From: Closterium sp. NIES-65
Taxonomy: Eukaryota; Streptophyta; Zygnematophyceae; Desmidiales; Closteriaceae
NCBI GenBank assembly: GCA_948144175.1
Contig: CANXME010002673.1
Coordinates: 62,001-126,000 of the forward strand
Direction of reading: 5' to 3'
Length of the DNA stretch: 64,000 nucleotides
In this document: one piece after another, positions 53,619 to 64,000 of the stretch
Layout: every line of letters starts with the position of its first letter
Position numbering within the stretch: the stretch's first letter is position 1
Made by a program: the position numbers and the translations under genes
The notes under the pieces: model-generated
What the model was told of the DNA's origin: nothing
What the model saw: only the letters and a program-made list of their open reading frames with translations
The model's database searches: none

Positions 53619-55720
53619 TTAGTCTTCATCACCCAACTCATCAGCCTCCAGCTCAGCGTTGGAGATCTCCTGCCAACCAACAATGCACACAATACCAATA
53701 GCAATGAACTGCCCATCCTTGTGGCCATAACGATTTATCCATCGCCGGACCACATAGGCCTGACGCTTCATGGCCAGGCCATCACCAGATTGCCCCAGCT
53801 TCACCTTCCCTGCCATTGGGCGGCACAGTTTGTAACGCACCTGCAGTAAAAGCCAAGCACAATTATTAATACATGCTTTGTGTTGCACGTTTAGGATAAT
53901 GTAACAATACTTACAACAGCAAGGATGAGAAGAAGCTGCTCGGGAAAAAGAGCAATGGCCTGAGTCCTCAGAGATTTTGCTGCAAATTCCTTTGCACATT
54001 CCATGAATGCAGGGCTGGCGAACGGGAAATTCATCCAAAAGTGCCACGGAAGGAGAGATAACATGAGGGCAGCAATAACAATATATTTACAAATACATTT
54101 AGAGCTGGTCACTTACTGCTCGAGTTCTGCGCCACATAGGTGGCGCACTTGGCTGGAAATTCAGGCAAAAACTTAAACGTGATTGATCGACCCACGCGAA
54201 TAGCAACTATTGGTAGCCGAAGCGGAGATTTCCGCATAGCGCAGCGGAACTCATGGTAGAGCTTCCCAATGTGGTTGTTGAAGCGTTTTTCCACGACCGT
54301 TAATATGCCCCTTTCCCTGATGATGGCTTGACATTTATCAGCATCATCGGTCCCAGGAATGAACCCGGCATGCACTGCACGAAGACGGAACACAATGTTA
54401 GTACATTCGACGTAAAAGGGAAAAATGCTATGAAACACTTACCAACGAGACGGTCCATGAATTTTGGGCGGTCCGGGGTGAGATCGAGGTGCTCGCGTGT
54501 GAACAGAAGATCATTGACGGTGCCTTTCAACATTCACTGCGGACAAATGATAACAAGTCAGAACGAATAAAAGTACAGGATACACTTAAGGGCAAATGCA
54601 ACAATACCTCCACGTGGATCTTTCCAAAACGCTCGGTCGTGAGTTGATCAGTGAGCGTCCCCATGATTCCGAGCGCCTTGTTGATGTGGCTGTCCTTAAT
54701 CGCACACGCTTCCTTCAAAGCCGTTTCCTCCTTCGTCTTCTGCGCGCACTGCACCTTCGCGTCATCATCCTGGGCGGGGGGGGGGGGGGGGGGGTCTTGG
54801 GACTCCTTGTGAAACTTAGCCGCCGCTGTGTTGAAATCATCACCAAGAGCGTCTTTCATCATCCGTGTAAACAGTCCGTTATCAGGATCTGAAATGAGTG
54901 ACAAACAAAAAGAGTTCGGAAACGAACACAAATCGACCACATAGTTAGAAACGACAGAATGTTACACACCTCCAACTTCGGGCTCGGCTTCTACGTCTGG
55001 AAAATTGAACGCGCCGTCATCGGCGGGCAGATGAGGAGTTTGTACACCAGCCCCTGCTGCTGAAGGGGAATGGGGAACAGATTGAGACTCAGGAATAGAA
55101 CCCGCCACACCCGTTGAACCATGAGCGTTGCCGGTTTCAAGGAGGTTATTGGTGTGCCCTCCAGGGGTAGTAGCAGAAGAGCCTCGGGGTTGTCGACCGG
55201 AAAAGTTTCCCCGGTCCGAGCGTTTGCGCTTGGCGCCCTCAAGAGGAGCGTCTTGAACAGGATTTGCTGCCCCACCTGGTACAAGAGAAGAAACCGTTAG
55301 GCAAGCAGTTAATGAATTCACAGTAAAACAAAATCGTTGGGAAAGTAGAAATTGTAATGCACTGAAAACTAACCCAGAGCAAACAGATGGTCAGCCTTGG
55401 CACGTCGCGGGTACATAGCTCTGGGAGGAACAGCGAGCTTCATGGATGCTGGCAGTTGGATATTGGCGTTCCCGCCCATACTTAAAAGAACGCGAGAGGT
55501 ACTTGCATAAACGAGAGTTGCTGGAATGTTGGAAAAAAGATTCACACACGTCATTCTTATAGCAAGAAACGGCAGAAGTTTGGAAGGAACTCACCTGACT
55601 GACGAGAGTATCTCGCCTGGTTTAGGTGGGTTCACTGCGGCGAACCTTGCTGACGATGATGTGTGAAGAATGATGTGCTCCACAGGTTTTAGATAACGCA
55701 GCTAGGGGAGAAATAGCAAC
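53619..55720 (-). CDS. Unrecognised multi-exon gene, minus strand
   Basis: At least six protein-like exon pieces lie in order on the minus strand. (1) About 55700-55603: LRYLKPVEHIILHTSSSARF to a GT donor. (2) About 55554-55372: NLFSNIPATLVYAS and RAMYPRRAKADHLFALG. (3) 55275-54968: EGAKRKRSDRGNFSGRQ (nuclear-signal-like), Ser/Thr/Gly-rich, PDVEAEPEVGG. (4) 54890-54609: LFTRMMKDALGDDFNTAAAK, KALGIMGTLTDQL. (5) 54380-54120: VEKRFNNHIGKLYHEFRCAM, ITFKFLPEFPAKCATYVAQN. (6) 53840-53619: VRYKLCRPMAGKVKLG, VVRRWINRYGHKDGQF, acidic end GDED and TAA. A short piece at 54533-54443 (NDLLFTREHLDLTPDRPKF) lies between 4 and 5. Not all junction phases could be fitted. I do not recognise the family. It could be a host gene or an accessory gene of a DNA transposon. 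Confidence 0.5.
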
Positions 55721-56496
55721 ATGAGTGTGATGTCGACAGAGAGGCTAAGTCAAGTTTGAATTTTGTAAATTCAAATTTCCGGGCACAGAGAGTTAAAGAG
55801 AGGCTAGTAAATTCCGACTCTGCCTTTAGGATGCGCGCCATCTCGGTGAGTCATGTGTGCTGCCTTGAGAGATGGACGAGACACAAAGTTTGAACCCCCT
55901 CTCCTTATTCCAATGCCTTGGTTTCGTGCCCCCTCAAGAACAGAACCAGCGCCTCACACAGGCCACAAACGTACGGGCGCAGCTGTTTCCATAAGATTAG
56001 ATGGTCTAAGATTTCATAGCATATGAGCAACTATTATTTCATAATTGTCATTTTTTTTGTGGACGGTGTTTCATTCAGGGTATACAGTTAGATAGTCTAG
56101 CTCCCGTTGAACTAGTTATCTCCGCAAACCTTACAGCGATGAGAGAGATGGTAGTGATCCAATTTCTGCAGGGATGGAACCCGTCAGCTGATTACTCTTA
56201 AGGGACCTGTCGTTGCATTTGAATGCACAAAGGAAGAAACAAACTGTGGGTTTTTTTACATGGAGAAGCACAAAGGCATTGAGTCATGTCAAACGGAGGA
56301 GGAAGGTTTTTTCCTATCAATACGAGCCTTCCGATGTGACATAGGATGAAGAGAAAAATGTTGATGAATTTTCATAGCAACGGCTTATGAATCTAGGGCA
56401 TTAAGGGGAAAGCAGCTTCACTTGGGTTATGTGCGATATGAGTTCCTGCTTTCTTCTTGACCTGAAATTGGACCCACATGATCCGACAAGAGGCCG
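55721..56496. other. No gene; possible tRNA-like fragment
   Basis: No coding region. 56150-56215 (CTGCAGGGATGGAACCCGTCAG ... AGGGACC) resembles 57718-57772. Its minus strand has a B-box-like motif, so both may be SINE fragments. Confidence 0.4.
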
Positions 56497-56504
56497 CATC
56501 AAAG

Positions 56505-56715
56505 TAGGGATGAGCACCGGACGAACATCGAACATGTTCGTCCGAACTGTGACGAACACACTAAGTGGGCGAATCTAACATGTTCGGTTCGCTCTAACAT
56601 TTTTTACTGAAATCTTATGTTCGAGGTTCGCCCAATGTGGGCGAACCTACTAAAGAGGGCCGAACATCAGAGATGTTCGGGCGAACACGAACATGTTCGG
56701 GTTCGCCCACTGCAA

Positions 56716-56763
<48 letters not shown>

Positions 56764-57349
56764 CTGCTTCTGTTTTTGGGGTTATGAGCTCCCAGTGGGA
56801 AATTGGATGCTCATTACTTTACCGTTCCCACCCCTTGTACCCACCCTTAAACCATGGAACGGGTGTTTCAGAGCCGAGAAGAGGAGCACTGACAACAAGG
56901 CATAGCATAACTTAAACCGAAACCTGCTTGTACAACCCTAAAATAACGCCCTTAACACCCCATTGGTGCCTAACTAACGGTTGATGTGGGCGATTTAGTA
57001 TAGGAAGGTACGTTGGGTGGCGCTTAGGCTAGATCAACCCAAGGAAAAGTAGAACGATATAAGAAACAACTCGATTTGCTCTTCCCGTCCTTTTCGTATC
57101 CAACCAGCGCGACCTTGTTGAGCTGGAATTATCCCGAACATCAAAATGTTCGGGAGAACAGGTTTGATGCCCGAACATGTTCGATGTTTGGGCACTAGAC
57201 ACGCGCGCGCCACGAACGCACGAACATGTTCGGGCCGAACCTGAACATGTTCGGGCGAACATTTAAACAAAAAAATGGAGGAAAGTTCGGTTCGCTTCCG
57301 AACATGTTCGGGCGAACCGAACGCACGTTAGCCATTTTTCTCATCCCTA
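56505..57349. mobile_element. hAT-type MITE with perfect 8-bp target duplication, 48-G run and GAACATGTTCG palindromes
   Basis: The ends TAGGGATGAG (56505) and CTCATCCCTA (ending 57349) are inverted, and CATCAAAG flanks both sides (56497-56504, 57350-57357). An 8-bp duplication and a TAGGG-type end are typical of hAT elements. At least six copies of the palindrome GAACATGTTCG lie near both ends. A run of 48 G is at 56716-56763. At 845 bp it has no transposase. Confidence 0.88.
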
Positions 57350-57357
57350 CATCAAAG

Positions 57358-58940
57358 TGTTCCACGGGTATAAGTCAAACCCCAACGAGTTCGACCACAA
57401 TTGGATGGCACAGAAATGGGTCCAGGTTCAGTATTTTGCTCATCCCTACTTGAACCTAAGAACCTGACATATATCTCTAGCTTACCAGTGTAGGACTGGT
57501 CCAGTCTAGCCAGCTAATATGGTATTGGCTGGCATATATGGTACTTAGCGTGAACTCGTCCATAAAATAAAAGTAGGAGCCAACTCGCCCATGCTCAACC
57601 AACTCGGCCACAACAAATGAGCCACGAGCTGGGTCACTAGTCGGCCCGGCTCATTGTGCTACCGGCTTGTCATGCTCATGCGGCAGAAAGGAGCCTTACA
57701 GGTATGTCAGAAGACGTAGTGAGCCAATCTCTGCAGGGATTGAACCCGTGAGCCGGTTATTCCTAAGGGACCTGTCATTGTGGCCAGATGCAAAAAGAAA
57801 GGACCAGAAAAAGGAAAGCTTTGCCCGCAAGATGAGCCTGCAGTTGTTGGAGGAGGCTAGAGCTCGCTCTGGTGTGCATCATGGTGAATTTTGTTATTCG
57901 CCATGTTTAGAGCGAGTTACACTTTAAGGTTCATATTAGGTTCATTTTGTAGTTTCTAGCTCTAACTAATCACAACCTAAAGTTTAATTAGAGTTTTCCA
58001 ACTTTCTTTTTTCAATGTATCTAGACACCCATTTTGTAGTTCCTAGCTCTAACTAATCACAACCTAAAGCAAGGCAAAATTCGACCGGACCCGAACCGGC
58101 CTGGGGTTTTGGCCAGGTCAGGTCGCTCCTCTGTTGGGGTTGACCCGACCATGTCAACCTGACCCGACCCAACCCAACCGGGCTCTCGGGTCGGGATTTG
58201 TCAGCGGGTCGCCCCGACCCTACCCCGGAAATATGCCGACTGGGCATGAGAAGGGCACCAAATCGCGGTTCGATTCAGTGCACTTCGGTTGGGGTTTCCT
58301 CGAACCGAACTATTTTTTTTCGCCTCCGGCTCGTCAACGAATTGAACCGGTTCGTTAACAAGGTTCATTAGTTTGGGTGGTTTGTTTTCAGCGAATTCTT
58401 GAGCCGCAGCGAACCAACCCGGGTCTGCAAATTCCAATATAATCTTATAGTCATGGAGCCATTTTGAGCTTTGGCTCTCTCATAGTCTCACAATACTCCC
58501 CCCTTCTAGCTAACAGCAGTGTGTTTGCCATGGTTCTTTTTTGGATTTCAGCCAGTGTGTTGACGGCTTGGTACCAAACTGGGCTGTTCGGCCGAACCGG
58601 TTCGGTTCGTCAGTTATTTTAACGCACCACAAACCGACTCCAAAACAGGTTCGTTTACGAATCGGTTGGGTTTTTTAGGGTTATAGAAACGAGCCGGCCC
58701 AGCTTGGTACCCTGCTCATACCTAGCGCCGACCCAACCTCATTAAGACAGGTCAGGTTTGGCAAATCCTCTTTCCGACCCGACACAAGTTGACCCGACCC
58801 GACCCGGCCTGAGAAAAATCGGGTGGGTCCGGGTCGGGTCGATCTGTTGCTCATCACTAAGTGAAAGTTATGGTCAGAACTAACCAGAACCGTTATAAGG
58901 GCCAAACCAGCATGCGCACGCTCCACTTCCGCCCGAATGT
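57358..58940. repeat. Adjacent palindrome-rich MITE-like segments
   Basis: 57430-57450 has another GCTCATCCCTAC end. 58085-58215 and 58725-58850 are dense in GACCCGACC/GGGTCGGGTC. 58255-58675 repeats GAACCGGTTCG-type palindromes. The layout (58070-58250 and 58725-58850 flanking 58255-58720) suggests one hAT-like MITE nested inside another. 57718-57772 is the tRNA-like fragment. No genes. Confidence 0.5.
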
Positions 58941-59539
58941 GATCAACTGTACATGAAATCCACTATTACATCATATGTCAGCGCAACTTTTTCCGCCTTC
59001 TTTTTGCGGTCCCAACCCAACCACTCCAAGGAATATACTTACGTGATGGAACTTGAGCTTCCTTCCCACGTAGACTCCCATACACTACCATAAGCAGCAA
59101 GGTCAGTATCGCATTTTTTGCTTTCTCACTTTCGTAATTACCTCACCTTTCAAAGCCGCGGCCCGCAGACACTGCTCCGGGTCGAGTGTATTCTAGCATT
59201 TGCCCAATCCCCCTGCAGATGGAAAGCATATGCATGCTAGCGCGTACATGCTAGTGTAGAATACGGTGGCCGCAAAAATCCCACAAGAATTTCAACATAC
59301 ATTCTCACCTGGGGCTCATAGGCCAGCCAGCACTCCTTCCCATCAGGGGTTGTTGGAAGGGTTGGGTAGAAAGGATGACAGAGGAGAAAGGGAGACAGCT
59401 GGGAAGAGAGCAGCCAAGGACACCAAGGAAGCAGAGAGGGCAGTGCAAAAGACAAGCAACAAGCACAGGCGGAGGGCATAAGAGCAGTGGAAAAGTGGCA
59501 ATTCATACAGTGAAGAGCAGAAGAAACAGGAAGCCTCAC

Positions 59540-59611
59540 AGGGACAACATGCTGGTCATTAATCCAATGCCAGCTGGGATAGAGCCGGTGAGGGTGTTGT
59601 TATATATGAGC
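59540..59611 (-). pseudogene. Single leucine-rich-repeat exon (LRR receptor-like fragment)
   Basis: On the minus strand, a 72-base segment between an acceptor (CATGCAG) and a donor (CT|GTGAGG) encodes exactly one plant-type LRR: LIYNNTLTGSIPAGIGLM then TSMLSL. The 72-nt length and split-Leu phase are the standard gene structure of plant LRR receptor-like proteins. Other exons were not recognised. 59160-59220 (minus) might hold a further short exon. Likely a gene fragment. Confidence 0.55.
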
Positions 59612-59619
59612 CTGCATGG

Positions 59620-61771
59620 ATAGAGAAAGGGATTGTGCGAGATGGAGATAGGAGAGTGAGATGGAGATAGGAGAGTGAGTGAGAGAGACCTGAGCCGCTA
59701 GGCATGGGAGACCTGCTATACGCCCTAGAGGTCCAGGCAGAGGTAACCTAGAACTAACGACCGTGCCATGTAATGTGATCACTTATAGTGCTGTGAACCT
59801 CCCTGTTTGCGAAGGACCATTTGAGAGAAACCAGGAGAGGAAAGAGAATTATATGTTTTGACTAGTTGATGGTGCCTGTTTAGAAAATTATATGTGTTGA
59901 GTGCAATACAACGTTTGCACGGCAACCTGCCACCTATTCGCCAACGGTGAAAGAAGAAGGGGTGTTTGTTCAAAGGTAATTTGTTGTGTATGTGAGATGT
60001 CATTTCATGCTGCATTTTTTGTGTGTGCACTCTCGGTGCATAATCTGAGCGCATTCGTCCTTTCATTTGTGAATTCTGTTTTTGTTTGTTATCTCATCTT
60101 GTGTTCGTCATTTTTCTGTTGTGTTTTCATGGTCCTCATGAAGCCTCACATGAAGCTCTCATGAAGCTCAAATGATGCTCACATGACAGTCACATGAAAC
60201 TTAAGGGTAATCTGTTTTAAAGTTCGAAAAAAAGTTCGAACTTTCGGTGGATACCCGTTTCGTTAATTTCGCAGAAGCTAATTGGCGAAACCATTATATT
60301 ATGGGGCACGTACTTCGAGTTTGAAATCTGAACTTGACTCGAGTTGGTTTCGTAAACGTGCATGCGCACGTTCATTCAAGCGTGTGTAATTTGCAGCACG
60401 TACGAACCGCAGGCGAAATGGGCGACTGCTTCACGAGTGGCTGAAATGGCACAACGAAGTTACTCCACTATTCGGTGCAATGAGTGGTAGCCACGTGGCC
60501 AGATTTGTGCGGTAACCTATATTGTAACGAGCCGACTAACCTACATTGTAGACGTGCGGCTCTGCGAGTTTTTTACAAGTTCGAATGTTGGGGTTCGACC
60601 TTGTATGTGTGTGTGCTTTTTTAATGTGTTGTACACCTGATGTTCGAACTTCGATACAAGGAAAGTCGATTTTCGTTCGACTTAGGTTCGTTTCGCGAAA
60701 TTCGCCCTAAAAACATAAATTTCTACAAATTTCTAAGACCACACGCGCCCTGAAGGTCTCATGCGAGTTTGACAGATTAAGCCTATGCGGAAGCGTTCAA
60801 ATCTTCACTACAAGTTTGAACTTAGCAACACATAACTTCCCTTATTACCCTCCAATTCATACAACCTGTCACCTCCCAGCCAAGGGCATAACAGAAATCA
60901 CAAGGGAGTAGTAATGCGTCGTTCAGTTGTAGGATGAATGAACTGGTCAAGCAGCGTTTTGACGTCACCACGTTGGCATTTCTACTCTCGTCAAGACGTA
61001 GTAGTAGAATTCCAATAAAAAAAAAACACAAAAAAAAACAAACATAATCAAACATACACAAGCAAAAATTATACTAACTTCTACAAAAGCAAAAGCAATT
61101 AGCCCACGAAGAAAATAGCTGGAACCATACTCCGGAATGACAGCCCTTTTCCACGCCGGATTGATGGTGACATACTCGCCCGCGCACGCATAATTGTGCA
61201 GTCCATACTTGCCCACGGAATTCCATGAAAACTCTCGACGATTTACGATCATGACAGTTCATGACCATAGGCGACAGTTCGTGAAAACTCCAGAGCAGTT
61301 CGCTTTGTTACTGATGAAATTACGAAAATTTACTCTCGCACAATTCGCACAGCTTTGAATGTAGTCGCAAGCCTAACGCAACACCCCGCGTCAAACTTCT
61401 CCTCGGCGAATAAGGACAAAACGCGCGAGGGTTCCACAAATTCAATTGTGGACCCATGCGCGATTGCCTTTTCCCACGTGCCACCCCACTGCCACACTCG
61501 CGCATGTGGCCGAAGCAAACGTGGGTCAAGGCTCGCCGCCTTAGGTCACGCGAGTGTCTTGACTGGCACCCCTCGGCCCCCTTTTGGCGCTACGCGCATG
61601 ATTGCGCAACAGGGCTCGGGCTCATGGCCTCGAGCCTTGACCAGCGCGAAACTCGTCAAAGGGGCTGTCGACAAGCTCGAGCCCCACACACAGAACACTC
61701 GAAACTCACCACCAGCGCTCATGAAAAAACATGAGCTTTCATGAAGCTCGGAACTCTCATGAACGCATATA
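59620..61771. other. A/T-richer region without recognised features
   Basis: 59635-59690 has a short GAGATGGAGATAGGAGAGT duplication. 60120-60200 repeats CATGAAGCTC/ACATGA. The remainder has only short open frames of poor composition on both strands. Confidence 0.5.
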
Positions 61772-61905
61772 TGAGAAGATTTGAACGAGAATGAAAATGA
61801 ACTATGAATCAAGTGAGTACAAATATGAAACCCTAATTGGGTTGTACCCCCTATGGGATACCCCACTATAGCCTACACAACAGCGTAAGCTATAATGTTC
61901 TGACA
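61772..61905 (-). repeat. Copia-1c 3' LTR, about 134 bp
   Basis: On the minus strand it starts TGTCAGAACA at 61905 after a purine tract and ends ...CTTCTCA at 61772, matching the Copia-1a LTR at 3611-3739 along its length. Confidence 0.7.
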
Positions 61906-61982
61906 CACCCCCATAGGCAAAGTGGGGGAGAACAAGGGGTCACAAGACCAGTCAAGCAAAGCAAAGCAAAGCTCAGGGTGGA

Positions 61983-64000
61983 TCACAAAGTCACCACACA
62001 TTCCGAGCACAAGTTCAAAGGCCACAAGGCCAGTTCACATGCAAGATCATATATAGAGATATACAAGAGGCAAGCAAGCAAGAGCAAGAGTGTATATAGG
62101 TGAAGGTACACGGAAGGTCCAGAAGTGAGCAAGTGAGGCAAGACAGGCACAAGACCCAGCTGCGTGCAGCAACGCTGATGATCACAAGGCGCAAGTGCCT
62201 TGGTGAAGACATCAGCAGTGTTGGCCTCAGAGGCCACGTACGCAAGTCGCAACTGTCCACGCTGCTGTAGCTCACGAGCAAGAAAGTAGCGGAGAGCAAT
62301 GTGCTTTGTCCTGTGCTCCAGTCGCTGCTCTCGACACAAGGCCAGCATGGCCTTGTTGTCTACGTACAGGACTGGAGGAGAACGAGGCGGCTCTCCAAGG
62401 TCGGTCAGCAGGTAGGTGAGCCAGCGTAACTCCTGTGCAGCCATAGCCCCGGCGTAGATCTCAGCCTCACAACTGGAGCCGAGAACAGAAGACGAGCGGG
62501 TAGCCCGCCACGAAACAGAGCCGGAACTAAGGCCGAAGGTGTAACCCTGTGACGACCGCTGCGTAGCCTGGTCGTCAGCCCAAGAAGCGTCCGCGTGCCC
62601 AGTGAGGACCACTGGACTGCGCCCTCCAAGCACTAGCCCCATGCCCGACGTACTGCACAAGTAGCGCAACACCCTCTTCGCTGCAGCCATGTGCTCTGGT
62701 CGGTGTCTCCCAGGAGCAACATAGCGTGCGAGAATGCTAAGAGGGTATGCAAGGTCAGGTCATGTGCAGGTCATCAGGTACATGAGGCAGCCAACAAGCT
62801 CTGCATACGGGCCACTCGACTCTACGGACTCATCCGAAGGCAGAGCTGAGAGCGAGTGGCGAGTAGGCAGAGGAGTGGCCTGAGGCGAGGAGTACGTGAA
62901 GCCGAAGCGCTGAAGGACCCGCTGCACCATGTGTGACTGAGTCAGGGTAATGGTGCGGCGAGCTCTGTCCCGGGTGATCTGCAATCCAAGGTAGCTGCGC
63001 AGTTCACCCAGGTCAGTGCACGTGTGTCTCTTCTGCAGCTCGGACTTCACGTAGGCGAGTCCAGCAGTGTCAGCTGTGGCAAAGACCAAGTCGTCGACGT
63101 ACACGAGGATGTAGAACGGCGGCAGCGAGGTGTCGGTGCGCAGAAACAGCGACGGGTCGGCAGTAGAAGGAGCAAACCCGAGTGCCGCCAGCGTAGTCCT
63201 CAGTGTGTCGTGCCACTCACGTGGCGCCTGGCGGAGACCGTAGACTTGACGCCGGAGACTCCACTGGGTACCAGGAGGGAAAGACCCAGTGAAGCCAGGT
63301 GGGCGACGCAACCAGATCTCCTCGTGCAGGCTGCCCTGCAAGAAAGCAGTGCTGAAGTCGAGAGAGTGCAGCTCGTAGTCACGGTGAGCAGCAACGTGCA
63401 GCAGTACCCGAAGAGTGGTCATCTTCGGGGTGGGGGAGAAGGTCTGAAAGTAGTCAACCCCCTGCCGCTGACTGAAGCCACGAGCCACGTAACGCGCCTT
63501 GAAGACAGGCGGAGAACCCGGTGGCCGCTTCACCCTGAAGATCCACATGCCACTGACTATGTTCGCCCCTGGAGGGGAAACATCGTCAACGTAGGTGCCT
63601 GTGGACTTCCAGGAAGCTATCTCTGCATCCATAGCTGCCTGCCACTGAGAGGAGTAGGGACCCTCTATCGCCTCCGCGTAAGAGCGCGGAGTCGGGATGT
63701 CAAGTGCATCCGGGTCTCCCTCAGGGGCTAGCAGTACAGACGCGAGATGAGGTGAAGCGGCGGCCAGACACTGGAACTCCTCCTGCCTGTCCTCAAGGAC
63801 GTCCGTGCCAAGGGCACACTCACCCCCGACGGACGGAGGACAGGCAGACTCAGACTCAGCGACAAGACTAGCAGCGTAGTCTAGACGACAGCGCGCAGCA
63901 AAGTCGACGAGCTCAGTGACAAGGGCAGACGCAGCAGAAGACTCGAAAGAAGGGTCAGTGACAGCAGTAGCAAGGAGACGCGTGACAGTAGGACTGGCAG
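61983..64000 (-). pseudogene. Copia-1c pol (RT, RNase H), 5' part beyond window
   Basis: A single minus-strand frame covers the linker end, RT and RNase H. Landmarks are WKSTGTYVDDVSPPGAN, WIFRVKRPPGSPP, STAFLQGSLHEEIWL, LVYVDDLVFATAD, ITRDRARRTITLTQS, DASWADDQATQRSS, SCEAEIYAGA and NTADVFTKALAP. One stop interrupts it at 62760-62762, where copy 1a reads Arg (CACGACC versus CATGACC here), a C-to-T change at CpG. The C-terminal frame runs further than in copy 1a, into the 3' region. Apart from that stop the copy looks intact, so it is young. Confidence 0.9.

Overview
The window looks like nuclear DNA of a streptophyte green alga; a zygnematophyte such as Closterium is my best guess. This is inference from four things: a plant-lineage GT92 (galactan-synthase-like) gene, GC-rich exons with GT-AG introns, LTR retrotransposons of plant Copia type (one with an initiator-Met-tRNA primer site), and very long introns packed with minisatellites. 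No organelle, bacterial or viral features were seen. All gene models are read from open frames, splice-site phase and family motifs without any alignment.

Layout. 1-3739: 3' part of a Copia retrotransposon (Copia-1a). 4393-5104: LTR relic and a MITE with perfect terminal inverted repeats. 5882-6426: a possible orphan host exon. 7284-9393: internally deleted pogo-like DNA transposon with TA target duplication. 10669-17187: full-length but dead Copia-2a with AGGAG target duplication. 19171-19544: tRNA-derived SINE-like tandem repeat. 19797-22667: apparently intact five-exon hAT-type transposase gene. 23871-40093: the main host gene, an 18-exon model for a type II membrane protein of about 1,544 residues with a long cysteine-free stem and a GT92 catalytic region. 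41676-53170: a nested stack of four Copia elements, each interrupting the one before. 53619-55720: an unrecognised multi-exon gene on the minus strand. 56505-57349: hAT-type MITE with 8-bp target duplication and a 48-G run, followed by related palindromic repeats to about 58.9 kb. 59540-59611: a single leucine-rich-repeat exon. 61772-64000: Copia-1c on the minus strand.

The biology of most interest is the GT92 gene. Its exon phases agree at every junction, it carries six N-glycosylation sequons, and it has the landmarks of plant beta-1,4-galactan synthases. However, the metal-binding DVDEF motif is read here as AINEF. Its introns contain four separate partial exon duplications and at least three minisatellite arrays that start exactly at a splice donor, which suggests the gene is repeatedly remodelled by local tandem duplication. 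The transposons around it show nonsense mutations explained by C-to-T changes, deletions of protease or RT domains, and nesting, consistent with a silenced repeat-rich neighbourhood.
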